Origin: Dyadobacter sp. CY356
Lineage (GTDB): Bacteria; Bacteroidota; Bacteroidia; Cytophagales; Spirosomataceae
Length of the DNA: 64,000 nt
Direction of reading: 5' to 3'
Assembly: GCF_021440195.1 (NCBI RefSeq)
Contig: NZ_JAJTSZ010000004.1
Span: 186,001-250,000 of the forward strand
This document shows, piece after piece, positions 8,768 through 18,402 of the stretch (position 1 is the first letter of the stretch; every line of letters begins with the position of its first letter). The notes below the pieces were generated by a model that worked only from the letters and a program-made list of their open reading frames with translations, did no database searches and had not been told where the DNA came from. Position numbers and translations under genes: made by a program.

Positions 8768-9688
8768 TTGCTAGTCCTGATTCACTCTTATCTTTTGATC
8801 TTGAAAAGTTTCATTTTACTCATCGGAAAAACCGGCTATCAATTTTATAGCCGGATTAAATTAAAATTTGCGTCCTTTCTGGCTATAACAGGATGCTTCT
8901 TTATTCCTGTTTCCTCCTATTGCCAGGCGGCTGATCCCCCTAAAAAATATGTCTGTTTCCAAACCCGTCAGGAGATTATCATTGACGGAAAAATGAATGA
9001 GAAATCATGGAAAGATGCCGAATGGACCACTTCCTTTGAAGATATTGAAGGACAGAAGAAACCATTACCACTCCAAAATACACAGGTAAAAATGCTTTGG
9101 GATGAAAAATATTTGTACATCGCAGCCGTGATGGATGAAGAGCATATCTGGGCTTATCAGAATAAAAAGGATCAGATCGTTTACCTGGAAAATGACTTTG
9201 AAGTATTTATCGATCCGGATAATGATACCGACAATTATTACGAATTGGAAATAAATGCGCTGAATAATTCTTTCGATCTGTTTCTCCCCAAACCATATAA
9301 AAAAGGAGGCAAACCTCAGCTCACCTGGGACATCAAAAATCTTCGATCCGCAGTGTCTGTTGAAGGTACCATAAACGATGGAACGGATAAGGATAAACGC
9401 TGGACATTGGAAATTGCAATTCCGTTCGAATCGTTAAGCACTGAAAATGTCCCATTTATAAATCCTGAACCAGACAAAATCTGGCGAATCAATTTTTCAC
9501 GTGTTAACTGGCAATTTCAAATTGATGAGAAGGGAAAATATTCCCGTAAGAAAAACACTGAAACAGGAAAAATCCTACCGGAATATAACTGGGTCTGGTC
9601 ACCACAAGGTGTTATTAATATGCACGTCCCGGAACATTGGGGATTTCTTGAATTCAACAGGCAAAAAGTCGGAAAAGGAAAGCGTTAA
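8768..9688 (+). CDS. Secreted carbohydrate-binding family 9-like protein
   Basis: The open frame has no ATG before residue about 76, so the start must be non-ATG. TTG at 8768 is the first candidate after the in-frame stop at 8750; a later TTG is possible. A signal-like segment follows (LKFASFLAITGCFFIPVSS), then a CBM9-like domain with typical motifs: IDGKMNEKSWKDAEWT, KMLWDEKYLYIAAVMDEEHI, NDFEVFIDPDND, YELEINALN and WTLEIAIPFESL. Such domains bind sugar chain ends or act as accessory modules in Bacteroidota. It converges on the GH9 gene with only 16 bases between stops. Confidence 0.85.
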   Translation: MLVLIHSYLLILKSFILLIGKTGYQFYSRIKLKFASFLAITGCFFIPVSSYCQAADPPKKYVCFQTRQEIIIDGKMNEKSWKDAEWTTSFEDIEGQKKPLPLQNTQVKMLWDEKYLYIAAVMDEEHIWAYQNKKDQIVYLENDFEVFIDPDNDTDNYYELEINALNNSFDLFLPKPYKKGGKPQLTWDIKNLRSAVSVEGTINDGTDKDKRWTLEIAIPFESLSTENVPFINPEPDKIWRINFSRVNWQFQIDEKGKYSRKKNTETGKILPEYNWVWSPQGVINMHVPEHWGFLEFNRQKVGKGKR

Positions 9689-9704
9689 AAGTTTTGTTAA
9701 AATA

Positions 9705-12218
9705 TTATAAAAGCATTTCATCAATTTTAACAAATTGATAGCCCTGACTTTTTAGATCCGTAATTAGTTTTGGCAAATAGTGATAGAATTTGTCTTTGCG
9801 TCCAGGATCCGTACCTATGTGCATGAGCAGTAAAAATCCGTTTAAACCCGATTCAGATTGTTTTTCAAAATCAAAAATAGATTTATAAATCGTTTCACTA
9901 TCGACATATCGCTTTCCCATTTCAGGAAAAGTATAATCCGCATTACTCCTTGTTCCGGGTGAAAAATTTATAAGTGTCAAACCAGATTCCCGGGTCCAGG
10001 CTGCTATTGAATCATTATACCATTCGTATGGTGGCAAAAAATATCCGGCTTCTGATCTGCTGATATTAAATGTTTTTAGTGCTTTAAATGAATTTGTCAG
10101 ATCTGTGACAAACTCGTCTTTCGTCACTAAAAGACTGTCCCGCCTTTGCCAGTCGCAGTATAGCAAATGTTTATCCGAATGAGATCCCAGATAATTACCA
10201 TTTTTTTTAAGTTTTGCTATTATTGGTTGAAATTCTATTTTACGATAAAAACTACCTGTCAGGAAAAAGCTACCCTTCACATTTTGCTTCTTTAAGCTTT
10301 CACAGATAAAATCACCGCCATCAGCATATTCATCTCCCGTAAAAACCAAAGCTATTCTCTTTTTCGTCTGATCGCCACGGATTATTGCGCCATGCGATTT
10401 TTGCGGTTGTTTTTTTGAAACTCCTGATTTCGATTCGTGCTGTTTAGCTGCAAGCAGATAAATCAGCGAAGCCGTTCCGTCCATCGTAGGTTCGTTAGTA
10501 CTGTAATCTCCAAAATCATCATGATAAACAACATAATCCGATTGAAAATCAGCATACGGGTCTTCCCTTTCCAATTTCAATCCTTTCAGATTTCTAAAAA
10601 TACTACCATAAACGGGGCCATCTACCAAACCACCGTCTAACGGATACTGATTTAACAATGTCAGTGAAGAATGTGGAAATTTTGGAGTATCCCCATTTCC
10701 AGGCAGACCGTAAACCATACTTTTCCCCCATGGATTACAGCCAAATAGCCAGTCAATACAAGCTTGTTCGAGTTCTTCATATATTTTATCCCCGCTTATT
10801 TCACGATACAAATAACACTGAATGGCAAAAGAAGTTGTCAGATTATTGGAACACCAGATAAAAGGTATTCCGCGGAAAAATCCATTTTCGGATGCTTTTA
10901 TCCAGACTTTTTCGATACCATCTTTGTAGTACGTAAATAATTCCGATTTGCTTTTTCCAACCGTTTTTTTGGCCAGCTCGTAATGACCAAAATTATGGAA
11001 TGGATACCACTGGTAATGCCTCGCAGTATCAGCGCCCATCCATGGAGTGATTTTTTCCTCCACGCTATATGACAGCGACTGATCCTGATATTTTTTGTCG
11101 CCGGTAAGCTGGTACAATGCAGCTGAACCCAATTCCATGTCGTCCGTCCAATTATCCTCCTCATAAAAATAGGGACTTCGGTTCGGCGCCGTCTGAGCCA
11201 CGCCCGGCTTGTCGAGGCCGAGCTGATAGGCAGACAGTGATTTGCTCAATAATGTCTGGGCCAGAGATGAATCCGATTTTTGATAGATAAAAGAACCCAA
11301 AGCAAAGGCACTGGCAAATTTTCCGGCAATCGAAGCTACACCGGTTGACTTATTTTTATACTTTCCCAAACCCTGAGGCTGTCCGCTTGCAAAATAGACA
11401 GGTCGCCCCTTTCCCGGACCAACGCCATAATCAGCAGAATCCTTTGTTGGTAATCTGAAACCTACATGATCCCTGTCGTCGGCGAGTTGGTTAAAAAGCC
11501 AGTCTTTTTGAGGATGCATTTTCAAGAGCCATTCCAGACCCCAGCGTGCCTCATCCAGCACATCTGAAGTTCCGTTTTTTCCTGCCAACCCGTTTGCCAG
11601 ATGCTGATCTGAAAAAGCTTCAGGAAAGTCACGATAGGCAGCGAGTAAGTGATAAGTTGCATTGGCAGAAGTAGTTGCATATTGCAAATAATCTGTTGCA
11701 TCGTGCCAGCCTCCCGAAACATCAATTCTTGTTGTGTCGGGCATCGGGCCATACATGGTGTAGCCGTCGGTGGTGTGACAGGAATCTTTCAGGTATGGAT
11801 TGAATCCGCTTCTTTGCTGACGCATATAACGCAGGCCAAAATCCGCGGCACCGGCATAAACATCATTCCCGATTTTAAAAACCGGAGAAATAGCTCCTCC
11901 GCATTTCAAATAATAATTTCCGGGCGCTTTAATGCTGCTGAAATTAAGACGCAAGAGCTGCCTGAAAGGCCCGTACTTTCCATAAGTTTTTCCAACCTTA
12001 CCCGTAAATTCTACTTTTGAAGTCTGGGAATTTATCAATTGAAATGTTGATGGTAGTACTTCATTTTTAGTAGCCCAAACGGCAACCTTACTCCCGGCAG
12101 GTAAATATCCAAGCTGATTGATGCGAATCCAGGAAGTTACCGGATCTTTTAATTTGAATGAGCTTGTTATCAGTATTAGGCCTGATAACACAAAAAGTTT
12201 CCAGCTAAGTCTTGCCAC
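9705..12218 (-). CDS. Glycoside hydrolase family 9 fused to a polysaccharide deacetylase domain
   Basis: 837 residues with a GTG start. After a signal peptide comes an Ig-like CelD_N domain (about 27-115; SWIRINQLGYLPAGSK), then an (alpha/alpha)6 GH9 catalytic domain (about 120-600). The catalytic aspartates are in SGGWHDATDYLQY (Asp173, Asp176), with a CNPWGKSMVYGLPG motif near the substrate site and the acid Glu in YSTNEPTMDG. After a linker, residues about 620-837 form a NodB-like deacetylase: motif 1 FTGDEYADGG, motif 2 GSHSDKHL, motif 3 FLPPYEWYN, and a late LLLMHIGTDPG. It would cut beta-glucans and remove acyl groups, or act on a mixed polymer. A CBM9-like protein is encoded convergently. 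Confidence 0.92.
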   Translation of the reverse strand: MARLSWKLFVLSGLILITSSFKLKDPVTSWIRINQLGYLPAGSKVAVWATKNEVLPSTFQLINSQTSKVEFTGKVGKTYGKYGPFRQLLRLNFSSIKAPGNYYLKCGGAISPVFKIGNDVYAGAADFGLRYMRQQRSGFNPYLKDSCHTTDGYTMYGPMPDTTRIDVSGGWHDATDYLQYATTSANATYHLLAAYRDFPEAFSDQHLANGLAGKNGTSDVLDEARWGLEWLLKMHPQKDWLFNQLADDRDHVGFRLPTKDSADYGVGPGKGRPVYFASGQPQGLGKYKNKSTGVASIAGKFASAFALGSFIYQKSDSSLAQTLLSKSLSAYQLGLDKPGVAQTAPNRSPYFYEEDNWTDDMELGSAALYQLTGDKKYQDQSLSYSVEEKITPWMGADTARHYQWYPFHNFGHYELAKKTVGKSKSELFTYYKDGIEKVWIKASENGFFRGIPFIWCSNNLTTSFAIQCYLYREISGDKIYEELEQACIDWLFGCNPWGKSMVYGLPGNGDTPKFPHSSLTLLNQYPLDGGLVDGPVYGSIFRNLKGLKLEREDPYADFQSDYVVYHDDFGDYSTNEPTMDGTASLIYLLAAKQHESKSGVSKKQPQKSHGAIIRGDQTKKRIALVFTGDEYADGGDFICESLKKQNVKGSFFLTGSFYRKIEFQPIIAKLKKNGNYLGSHSDKHLLYCDWQRRDSLLVTKDEFVTDLTNSFKALKTFNISRSEAGYFLPPYEWYNDSIAAWTRESGLTLINFSPGTRSNADYTFPEMGKRYVDSETIYKSIFDFEKQSESGLNGFLLLMHIGTDPGRKDKFYHYLPKLITDLKSQGYQFVKIDEMLL

Positions 12219-12434
12219 TTTATATCTTTATTTAATGCTTAACAAAATATTTCCGGAAGCCTTGCTGACAAGACTTCCGGAAATTATTATAAAATCCAAG
12301 ATACAAAAATTCGGGCTATTCCGTTTTCACTTCCCTTCTGAAACAATCCTTAACAACTATATCAGATAAAACCCTTTGAACTTTTCACCATATACGTTAA
12401 AAATTTATTTTCCGGTGATTTGTCTTTTCAACTT

Positions 12435-12671
12435 TTAAACCAGCACAATGTTACTTGGAATAGCTTCTTCACCGCCGTGATCATTAGAATATTCCAATGC
12501 GAGTTTTTTTCCGGACTCGTCTGCTTCTTCCAAAAGTTCAAAAACCTTACGTTCTCCAACCATTAGCAGTGCCTGAAAAAGCACACTGGCATATTTACAG
12601 TCTTCACTTCCCACGCCGTTTGCTTTGGCCAGGTCATTATACTTACCGAATAGATCTTTACCTTTTCCCAT
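12435..12671 (-). CDS. Hypothetical protein, 78 residues
   Basis: A small acidic helical protein (starts MGKGKDLFGKYNDLAK, ends AIPSNIVLV) with no signal peptide or membrane segment. It has an ATG start and stands alone between the GH9 gene and rpiA on the same strand. No family recognised. The composition is that of a normal soluble protein. Confidence 0.6.
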   Translation of the reverse strand: MGKGKDLFGKYNDLAKANGVGSEDCKYASVLFQALLMVGERKVFELLEEADESGKKLALEYSNDHGGEEAIPSNIVLV

Positions 12672-12867
12672 AACATTAAAAAATTCGCCGTATCTCGTTT
12701 TTTTTACAATTTAATGAAATTATATAATTTATCAATTGGTAAATACATTTCTTTATTTTTTGAAAGCTTTACTATTTAGACTTTACATTGATGCCAAAGT
12801 ATTTTTTGAAAAATTAAATCTCATCGCAAAAATGGATGTATCTCCAATATATATTTTCGTAAACAAA

Positions 12868-12900
12868 AAACCGGAACAGTCGACATGGCTGCTCCGGTTT
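12868..12900 (-). terminator. Terminator of rpiA
   Basis: A 12-bp stem with one mismatch (arms CCGGAACAG and CTGCTCCGG plus flanking A/T pairs). On the minus strand it is followed by TTTTTTGTTT. It lies 22 bases beyond the rpiA stop codon. Confidence 0.8.
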
Positions 12901-12921
12901 ATAAAATTATTTCTATGGATT

Positions 12922-13596
12922 TCAGGAAAAAGTGACGGTAGAATCTCCATCTCCCATAATGACCACACTGGCCAGATTTATGAATAAACCATGTTCAACA
13001 ACACCCGTAATCGCATGAAGTTTATCTGAAAGTATTGCAGGATCGGTGATCAATCCAAAATCAGTATCGATGATATAATTGTTCTCTTCTGTAATCAGCG
13101 GTTTTCCGTCCACAATCCGGATCTTGCCATTTCCATTCAGCTTTTTCAATTCGTTAATAACGTATCCGGAAGCATATTTAATGACTTCAACCGGTACCGT
13201 GAATTTCCCAAGCAATTCCACTTTTTTCGAAGAATCTGCAATGATGATTTCTTGTCTGGATAATGAAGCAACCACTTTTTCTTTTAACAGGAAACTGCCT
13301 CCGCCTTTTATTAGATTTAGATCGGTGGTAAATTCATCGGCTCCGTCAATGGTGATATCAATGAAATCAACGTCACCGATTTCCAGCAAAGGAATATTGA
13401 GTGATATTGCCAGTTCTTTTGACTTATCAGAAGTTGGGACACCCTGTATTTTCAAACCGTTTTTGACTCTTTCACCAATTTCAATGATGGCAAAAGTAGC
13501 GGATGAGCCTGATCCCAAACCAACAATCTGATCATCGGAAAGTAGTTTTACTGCTTCTTTGGCTGCCAGTTTTTTTTCATTTACAAAATCTCTCAT
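12922..13596 (-). CDS. rpiA: Ribose-5-phosphate isomerase A
   Basis: 224 residues, the usual length for RpiA. It interconverts ribose 5-phosphate and ribulose 5-phosphate in the non-oxidative pentose phosphate pathway in the cytoplasm. The phosphate-binding loop GLGSGSSATFAI, the catalytic region IDGADE, and KGGGSFLLKEK are all present. The gene is monocistronic, with its own intrinsic terminator. Its ATG is about 90 bases from the C-terminus of the CheB-CheR kinase gene, which is on the same strand. Confidence 0.97.
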   Translation of the reverse strand: MRDFVNEKKLAAKEAVKLLSDDQIVGLGSGSSATFAIIEIGERVKNGLKIQGVPTSDKSKELAISLNIPLLEIGDVDFIDITIDGADEFTTDLNLIKGGGSFLLKEKVVASLSRQEIIIADSSKKVELLGKFTVPVEVIKYASGYVINELKKLNGNGKIRIVDGKPLITEENNYIIDTDFGLITDPAILSDKLHAITGVVEHGLFINLASVVIMGDGDSTVTFS

Positions 13597-13684
13597 GGTC
13601 GTGCTTAAAATCTGTATCCGGAATAACGGTTAAAAACAGTTCTTTTTTATAGACTACAAATAAAGACTTTTTTACCAAATTTCT

Positions 13685-16600
13685 TCATGATTTATCCATC
13701 TGCATACTATCAAGTTGCTGTATCGGCAAAATAATGTGAAACGCGGCCCCAGCATTTTCCTTTGCCTCCACGAAAATTTTACCGTGATGATTTTCAATTA
13801 TTTTTTTAGTCAGTGCGAGGCCTATACCCGTTCCCTGATATTTGGCAGGTTGGTTGAGCCGCTGGAAAATTGTGAAAATCTGTTCGCCATATTTCTGGTC
13901 AAAACCAATACCGTTATCTTTAAAAATAATTTCACAATACTTGACTTTACTATTGAGCGCCGGATGTTTTGCGGTTTCTTTTTCAGTCAGGGAATGAATG
14001 GAGATATGAATAATCGGCGACACGTCCTCTTTTGAAAATTTAAGCGCATTTCCTATCAAATTATAAAATAACTGATTCATCTGCAAAGGTATAGCTTCAA
14101 TAATAGGCAGCATATCACTCGTAATCTTTGCATTTTTCTGGTCAATCATCAGCTCAAAATCATTCAGGACGTCTTTTAAGATTTCATCCAGATCCGTAGG
14201 TGCAAAAAGAATATCATGGTTGATCAGATAGGAATAATTTAACAAATCCTGAATAAGGCTGCTCATACGCGTGGATGCACCTTCAATTTTGCCAAGATAA
14301 GAACTCACTTCTTCGGAAAACTCATCCTTATGTTTGGCCTGCAAGCGATTCGAAAACGTGACTATCTTACGAAGCGGCTCCTGCAAATCGTGGCTTGCTG
14401 CGTGAGCAAACTGTTCCAGCTGCATATTGGTTTGCTGAAGATCGGCAGTTCGTTCCTTTACTTTTGTTTCAAGTTCTTCTGAAAAGTTTTTTAGATTAAG
14501 CTCAGTAGTTTTTCTTTCCGTAATGTCTTCAATTGCCAGTAAAATCAGATTTTCCGTTGTTATTTCGTTTACAATCTGCCTCGCATTCAGCAGCATTGTT
14601 CTTTCACCAATTGAAGGAAAGTTCAGGATTATTTCAAAATCTTCGAGCTGGGATTTCTGGGGAAGTATTTTTTCAAGCAAAGATCGCAGCACACGATCGT
14701 CCCATTGATTATCCTGTAATTCATAGAAAAACCTGTTTTCTATATCCTTTTCCGTGAAATTAAATTTCTTGTAGAACGATGTATTTGCTGTTTTGATACG
14801 CAGATTTTTATCCAGAATAATTAATGGCTCACGGATGGTAGTTACAATGGCCTCAGCATACAAACGCGCCGTATTTAACTGTTCCTGCTTATCCAGCAAT
14901 TCCTGATTCAAAATCAATAGCTCTTCATTGCTCGACTGCAATTCTTCTCTGGATGTTTCCAGCTCTTCATTGAGGCTTTGCATTTCTTCACTGCTGCTTT
15001 GCAGTTCTTCACTTGCCGTTTGAAGTTCTTCATTAGCAGCTTCCTGCTCTTCCGTAATGTTGCGCATATCCTCACGCGTCTGGGCCAGCTCATTTTCCAG
15101 ATGTTCAATCCTTAGCTGATAAGCAGTATTTTCAGAACCGGATCCATTTCTTTCAATTAATGACTCCGGCTCGGGTGTTTTTTCAAAAACAATTAAGAAA
15201 TGTGGCTCAACAGTATTTATTAGCGGCATAATGTCAATCGTGACCAATTGCTGCTTTCCATTGATTTTAGTTGGAATTCCTTCCTTGGTCACCTGCACAC
15301 TGTTGGATTTGGCTTTGTATAATGCATTTCTCAATTCAAAACCCAATCCTTCACGTGCCATTTTAAAGATATTGTAAGTAGGTTTTCCCGGCGACGGTTC
15401 GAGAAATGGAGTGATTATTCCGTGGATATGAACAATGTCCATCTGTTCATTGACGATCACACTTGCCGGAGTAAATTTAGAGAGTAAAATCGCCTCGGCA
15501 GTTTTCCTGAATGCCGTGAGCGGTATATCTGCTTTTGCCACCTTTATATCTTTTTTTGCTATCTGTTCATCTTTTCGTTCCGTGGCAATATGCATGAATC
15601 GTCCCGGTACCGACTTGCGCGTGTAGATTTTCAGACTTCTGATAAATACACTGAAAGACTCAGAGACAACACTTGGCGTCTCTGATTTGCCAAGCATTAA
15701 AAATCCGTTTTGTTGAAGTGCGTAATGAAAAGTACTCAGCGCCTTTTTCTGCAAAAAAGGATTCATATAGATCAGCACATTCCGGCAGCTTATCAGATCA
15801 ATTTTGGCAAATGGCGGATCTTTCAAAAAATTCTGGATCGCAAATATGCACATATCCCGTACGCTTTTCTTAACGAGATAGCTTCCGTTGTTTTCATTAA
15901 AATACTTCCTCAATCTTTCTTCCGAAAGCATCTGCACTTCGGCTTTGCTGTATTTTCCCTCCCTGGCTCTGCGTATTGCAATTTCAGAAATATCAGAAGC
16001 AAAAATTTGAATAGGATAATCTTTGATTTTATCCCCTAAAAACTCACAAATGCACATGGCCATAGTAAATGCCTCCTGCCCGGTAGAGCAGCCGGCAATC
16101 CAGATCCGGACGGGCTCTCCTTCCAGTTTGCTTTTGAATAATGCGGGTAATACTTTTTCTGATAAGGCATCAAAAGTGAGCGGATCACGGAAAAAGGAAG
16201 TGACAGGAATTAATAAATCCTGAAATAATGCTTGTTGCTCGGCTTTATTTCCACGTAACACATTCAGATATTCTGCAATATCAACGGTTTTGGCACTGGC
16301 CATTCTTCTGGCAATGCGCCTCCGGATGGTTGTCTGTTTGTAATAAGTAAAATCCACATTGGTCTGCTGCTGAAGCAAAGCCAACAGTTGTCGATAAACG
16401 GCTTCATCCAACCCGGTCTCGTCGTCAATGGCTGTCTCTTCATTTCTTTCGATAGCAATCTGTAAAAGCTTGCCTGGCATTTCACCCGGAGGCATAACAA
16501 AATCCACAACACCCGCATGAACAGCGCTTTCCGGCATTTCATTATGTGCGGCAGATTTCGAATCCTGTGCAAAGGTCATCCCGCCGTGTTCTTTCACAGC

Positions 16601-17062
16601 TTCCAGCCCCAGACTTCCGTCCGATCCCGTGCCCGACAAAACAATGCCCACAGCCAGTTCCTTATGCACGATGGCCAGGGAAGTAAAAAAAACGTCTATT
16701 GCTTTATTTTTTATCTTTTCACGCGGTTCAAGTTTGAGAACGCCGTCGTAAGAAGTAACAATTTTATTCGCGGGAATCACGTAAATATGATCCGGCGCAA
16801 GATGAATATCATCGGTAATTTCATTCACGGGTATGTTCGTCACTTTTCCCAGAATTTCCGGAAGAATACTTTCGTGAGACGGATCCAGATGTTGAATCAA
16901 AACATAGGCCATTCCGGAATTTTCAGGAATCGCTTTCAGAAATTGTTTGAAAGCATCCAGTCCTCCTGCCGACGCACCAATGCCAACTATGGGAAAATTT
17001 TGTATAGTAGCTTTTGGCTGGATTTTGTTTTTTTGGGGAGATGCCATGGATGTGTGAAACAT
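13685..17062 (-). CDS. CheB-CheR-PAS-histidine kinase fusion protein
   Basis: 1125 residues. The order is: CheB methylesterase domain (about 25-215; IGASAGGLDAF with the catalytic Ser, IQHLDPSHES with His, SGTGSDGSLG with Asp); CheR methyltransferase (about 225-485; IAGCSTGQEAF for SAM, SCRNVLIYM); a PAS-like region; a long glutamate-rich coiled coil (about 655-735, repeats of the form EELQSSxEE); a second PAS (about 745-865); a HisKA box ASHDLQEPLRK; and HATPase_c (FKDNGIGFDQKYGEQIF, GTGIGLALTKKI). No receiver domain precedes CheB, unlike classical CheB. Such fusions are usually not chemotactic but stress or phyllosphere-type sensors. It is divergent from a single-domain response regulator at 17220, the likely phosphate acceptor. 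Met6 (17047) is an alternative start. Confidence 0.95.
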   Translation of the reverse strand: MFHTSMASPQKNKIQPKATIQNFPIVGIGASAGGLDAFKQFLKAIPENSGMAYVLIQHLDPSHESILPEILGKVTNIPVNEITDDIHLAPDHIYVIPANKIVTSYDGVLKLEPREKIKNKAIDVFFTSLAIVHKELAVGIVLSGTGSDGSLGLEAVKEHGGMTFAQDSKSAAHNEMPESAVHAGVVDFVMPPGEMPGKLLQIAIERNEETAIDDETGLDEAVYRQLLALLQQQTNVDFTYYKQTTIRRRIARRMASAKTVDIAEYLNVLRGNKAEQQALFQDLLIPVTSFFRDPLTFDALSEKVLPALFKSKLEGEPVRIWIAGCSTGQEAFTMAMCICEFLGDKIKDYPIQIFASDISEIAIRRAREGKYSKAEVQMLSEERLRKYFNENNGSYLVKKSVRDMCIFAIQNFLKDPPFAKIDLISCRNVLIYMNPFLQKKALSTFHYALQQNGFLMLGKSETPSVVSESFSVFIRSLKIYTRKSVPGRFMHIATERKDEQIAKKDIKVAKADIPLTAFRKTAEAILLSKFTPASVIVNEQMDIVHIHGIITPFLEPSPGKPTYNIFKMAREGLGFELRNALYKAKSNSVQVTKEGIPTKINGKQQLVTIDIMPLINTVEPHFLIVFEKTPEPESLIERNGSGSENTAYQLRIEHLENELAQTREDMRNITEEQEAANEELQTASEELQSSSEEMQSLNEELETSREELQSSNEELLILNQELLDKQEQLNTARLYAEAIVTTIREPLIILDKNLRIKTANTSFYKKFNFTEKDIENRFFYELQDNQWDDRVLRSLLEKILPQKSQLEDFEIILNFPSIGERTMLLNARQIVNEITTENLILLAIEDITERKTTELNLKNFSEELETKVKERTADLQQTNMQLEQFAHAASHDLQEPLRKIVTFSNRLQAKHKDEFSEEVSSYLGKIEGASTRMSSLIQDLLNYSYLINHDILFAPTDLDEILKDVLNDFELMIDQKNAKITSDMLPIIEAIPLQMNQLFYNLIGNALKFSKEDVSPIIHISIHSLTEKETAKHPALNSKVKYCEIIFKDNGIGFDQKYGEQIFTIFQRLNQPAKYQGTGIGLALTKKIIENHHGKIFVEAKENAGAAFHIILPIQQLDSMQMDKS

Positions 17063-17219
17063 AAAGATAAGGAATGTTAATTAAATAAAGTCCTTTTGTT
17101 TCCGGCAGTCTCTTATATCAGCAGGCTTATTTTTTGATATTGTTAAGGTTTCAAACAAATCAATATTATTTCCAATAGTTGATGATAAGTTGCTTACCTT
17201 GTTCTAAACCTGATCAAAA

Positions 17220-17615
17220 ATGACTGATATACCAACATTTATGATTGTGGATGATGATGCAGATGACCGTGAATTTTTCTGTGAAGCAATCAACGAAATC
17301 AATCCATTATTTAAGTGCCTGACTGCCTGTAACGGCGAAGATGCTTTGATAAAACTGCGTGGAAATACAAAACTTTTACCTGATTTTATATTTCTGGATT
17401 TGAATATGGAGCGCATGGATGGCCGGAAATGCCTGGCCGAATTAAAAAAAGACCGCCACCTGAAAAATATTCCTGTTATTATTCTTACTACCTCTACCGC
17501 ACAATCAGATATTGAAGAAACTAAACTGCTCGGTGCTTCATATTATTTGACCAAACCATCCGAATATCAAAAACTGAGCAGGGAAATTGCTTTGGTTATT
17601 ACCCGAAATTTGTAG
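17220..17615 (+). CDS. Single-domain response regulator (Rcp1-like)
   Basis: 131 residues, a lone receiver domain. The acidic pocket is MIVDDDADDREFF, the phosphorylated Asp is in FIFLDLNMERMDG, and the conserved Thr and Lys are in ILTTSTAQSD and YLTKPSE. There is no output domain, so it passes phosphate on or acts by protein contact. It starts 157 bases from the divergent CheB-CheR-kinase gene, which strongly suggests a pair. Confidence 0.94.
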   Translation: MTDIPTFMIVDDDADDREFFCEAINEINPLFKCLTACNGEDALIKLRGNTKLLPDFIFLDLNMERMDGRKCLAELKKDRHLKNIPVIILTTSTAQSDIEETKLLGASYYLTKPSEYQKLSREIALVITRNL

Positions 17616-17755
17616 TGAACAGGGAAAAAAAACTGATTTATTGGTTTCTTGTACTTTCCATATATCAGCATATTAACGGTTACAAAATTTTTACTACAAA
17701 AAAATCGAAGTATTGCTAACATACATTAAATGTTTCTACACTACATTTGAGCCAT

Positions 17756-17990
17756 CATATAGGGTACCTGTTTCCGAAGCTTTATGCTCTATGCACATAT
17801 CTAATATCCTCCAATAAATATATGTAGCCGGTGACGCTATATTTCGACAAAGACTTTCAACACACAGCAAACGATACGATTGCGCTACATCATTTAAAGA
17901 TTTATTAGCGTATGGGATGGTTGTTAAAGAAACCTGTTTACCCTTTTTCTTTCAGACTTTACCCTCCTGTTTTCGGGAGGGTATTTTTAA
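17756..17990 (+). ncRNA. Candidate small RNA of about 235 nt
   Basis: The support is indirect: a TACATTTG -7-like box at 17742-17749, no ORF of note, and a strong terminator at 17960-17990 that is too far from the response regulator to be its obvious end. The -33 element is weak (TTG at 17713-17715 gives a spacer about six bases too long). It could equally be a long 3' untranslated region of the response regulator. Confidence 0.25.
17960..17990 (+). terminator. Intrinsic terminator
   Basis: Perfect 8-bp stem TACCCTCC/GGAGGGTA (17960-17967 with 17976-17983), an 8-nt loop and a following TTTTTAA. Confidence 0.85.
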
Positions 17991-18402
17991 TTACGGATTT
18001 ATAATTTTAAAAACCGCTCAAATACAGTACTTTGTGATTTTTCAACCTGTCTGAAACTCTTTTCTAAGCTGATAATAAAAAAATCTGCTGGGTCAAAAAA
18101 CTGAGAACAAAGCAGAAAATAATACCCGGCATTAAGTATGTAATAGTGTATGTGTGAAAATAAAGAGGCGGTTTACAAATGAAAAGTAAACATAGTGTGT
18201 GTACAGTCTTTTGGAAAAATCAATATCCATATCTGATACGTTACTGATTTTTCTTATGTCAAAAATAATATGGGGCGAGGGAATGGTTTGTAGTATTGAT
18301 AATGATATTTTGTAGAAATGGTTCTATGTGAATTTTATTCAAATTTTGATTATACTTCGCTTTGCTTCCATACCCAGGTTTTATAATATTCGTCTTTTAT
18401 AA

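Larger units (their letters stand above)
17616..18402. other. Long intergenic region with a strong stem-loop and a possible small RNA
   Basis: Nearly 790 bases without a convincing protein gene. A clear intrinsic terminator sits at 17960-17990, far (345 bases) from the preceding stop codon, and a -7-like TACATTTG occurs at 17742-17749. The rest (18000-18400) is AT-rich with nothing I can name, and must hold the promoter of the hydrolase at 18403. Confidence 0.5.

Noticed and set aside
13079..13531. 150-residue ORF antisense to rpiA
   Set aside because: It is a shadow frame fully inside a certain gene.
17912..18004. 30-residue ORF that reads through the orphan terminator
   Set aside because: It crosses the hairpin and has no supporting context; chance is more likely.
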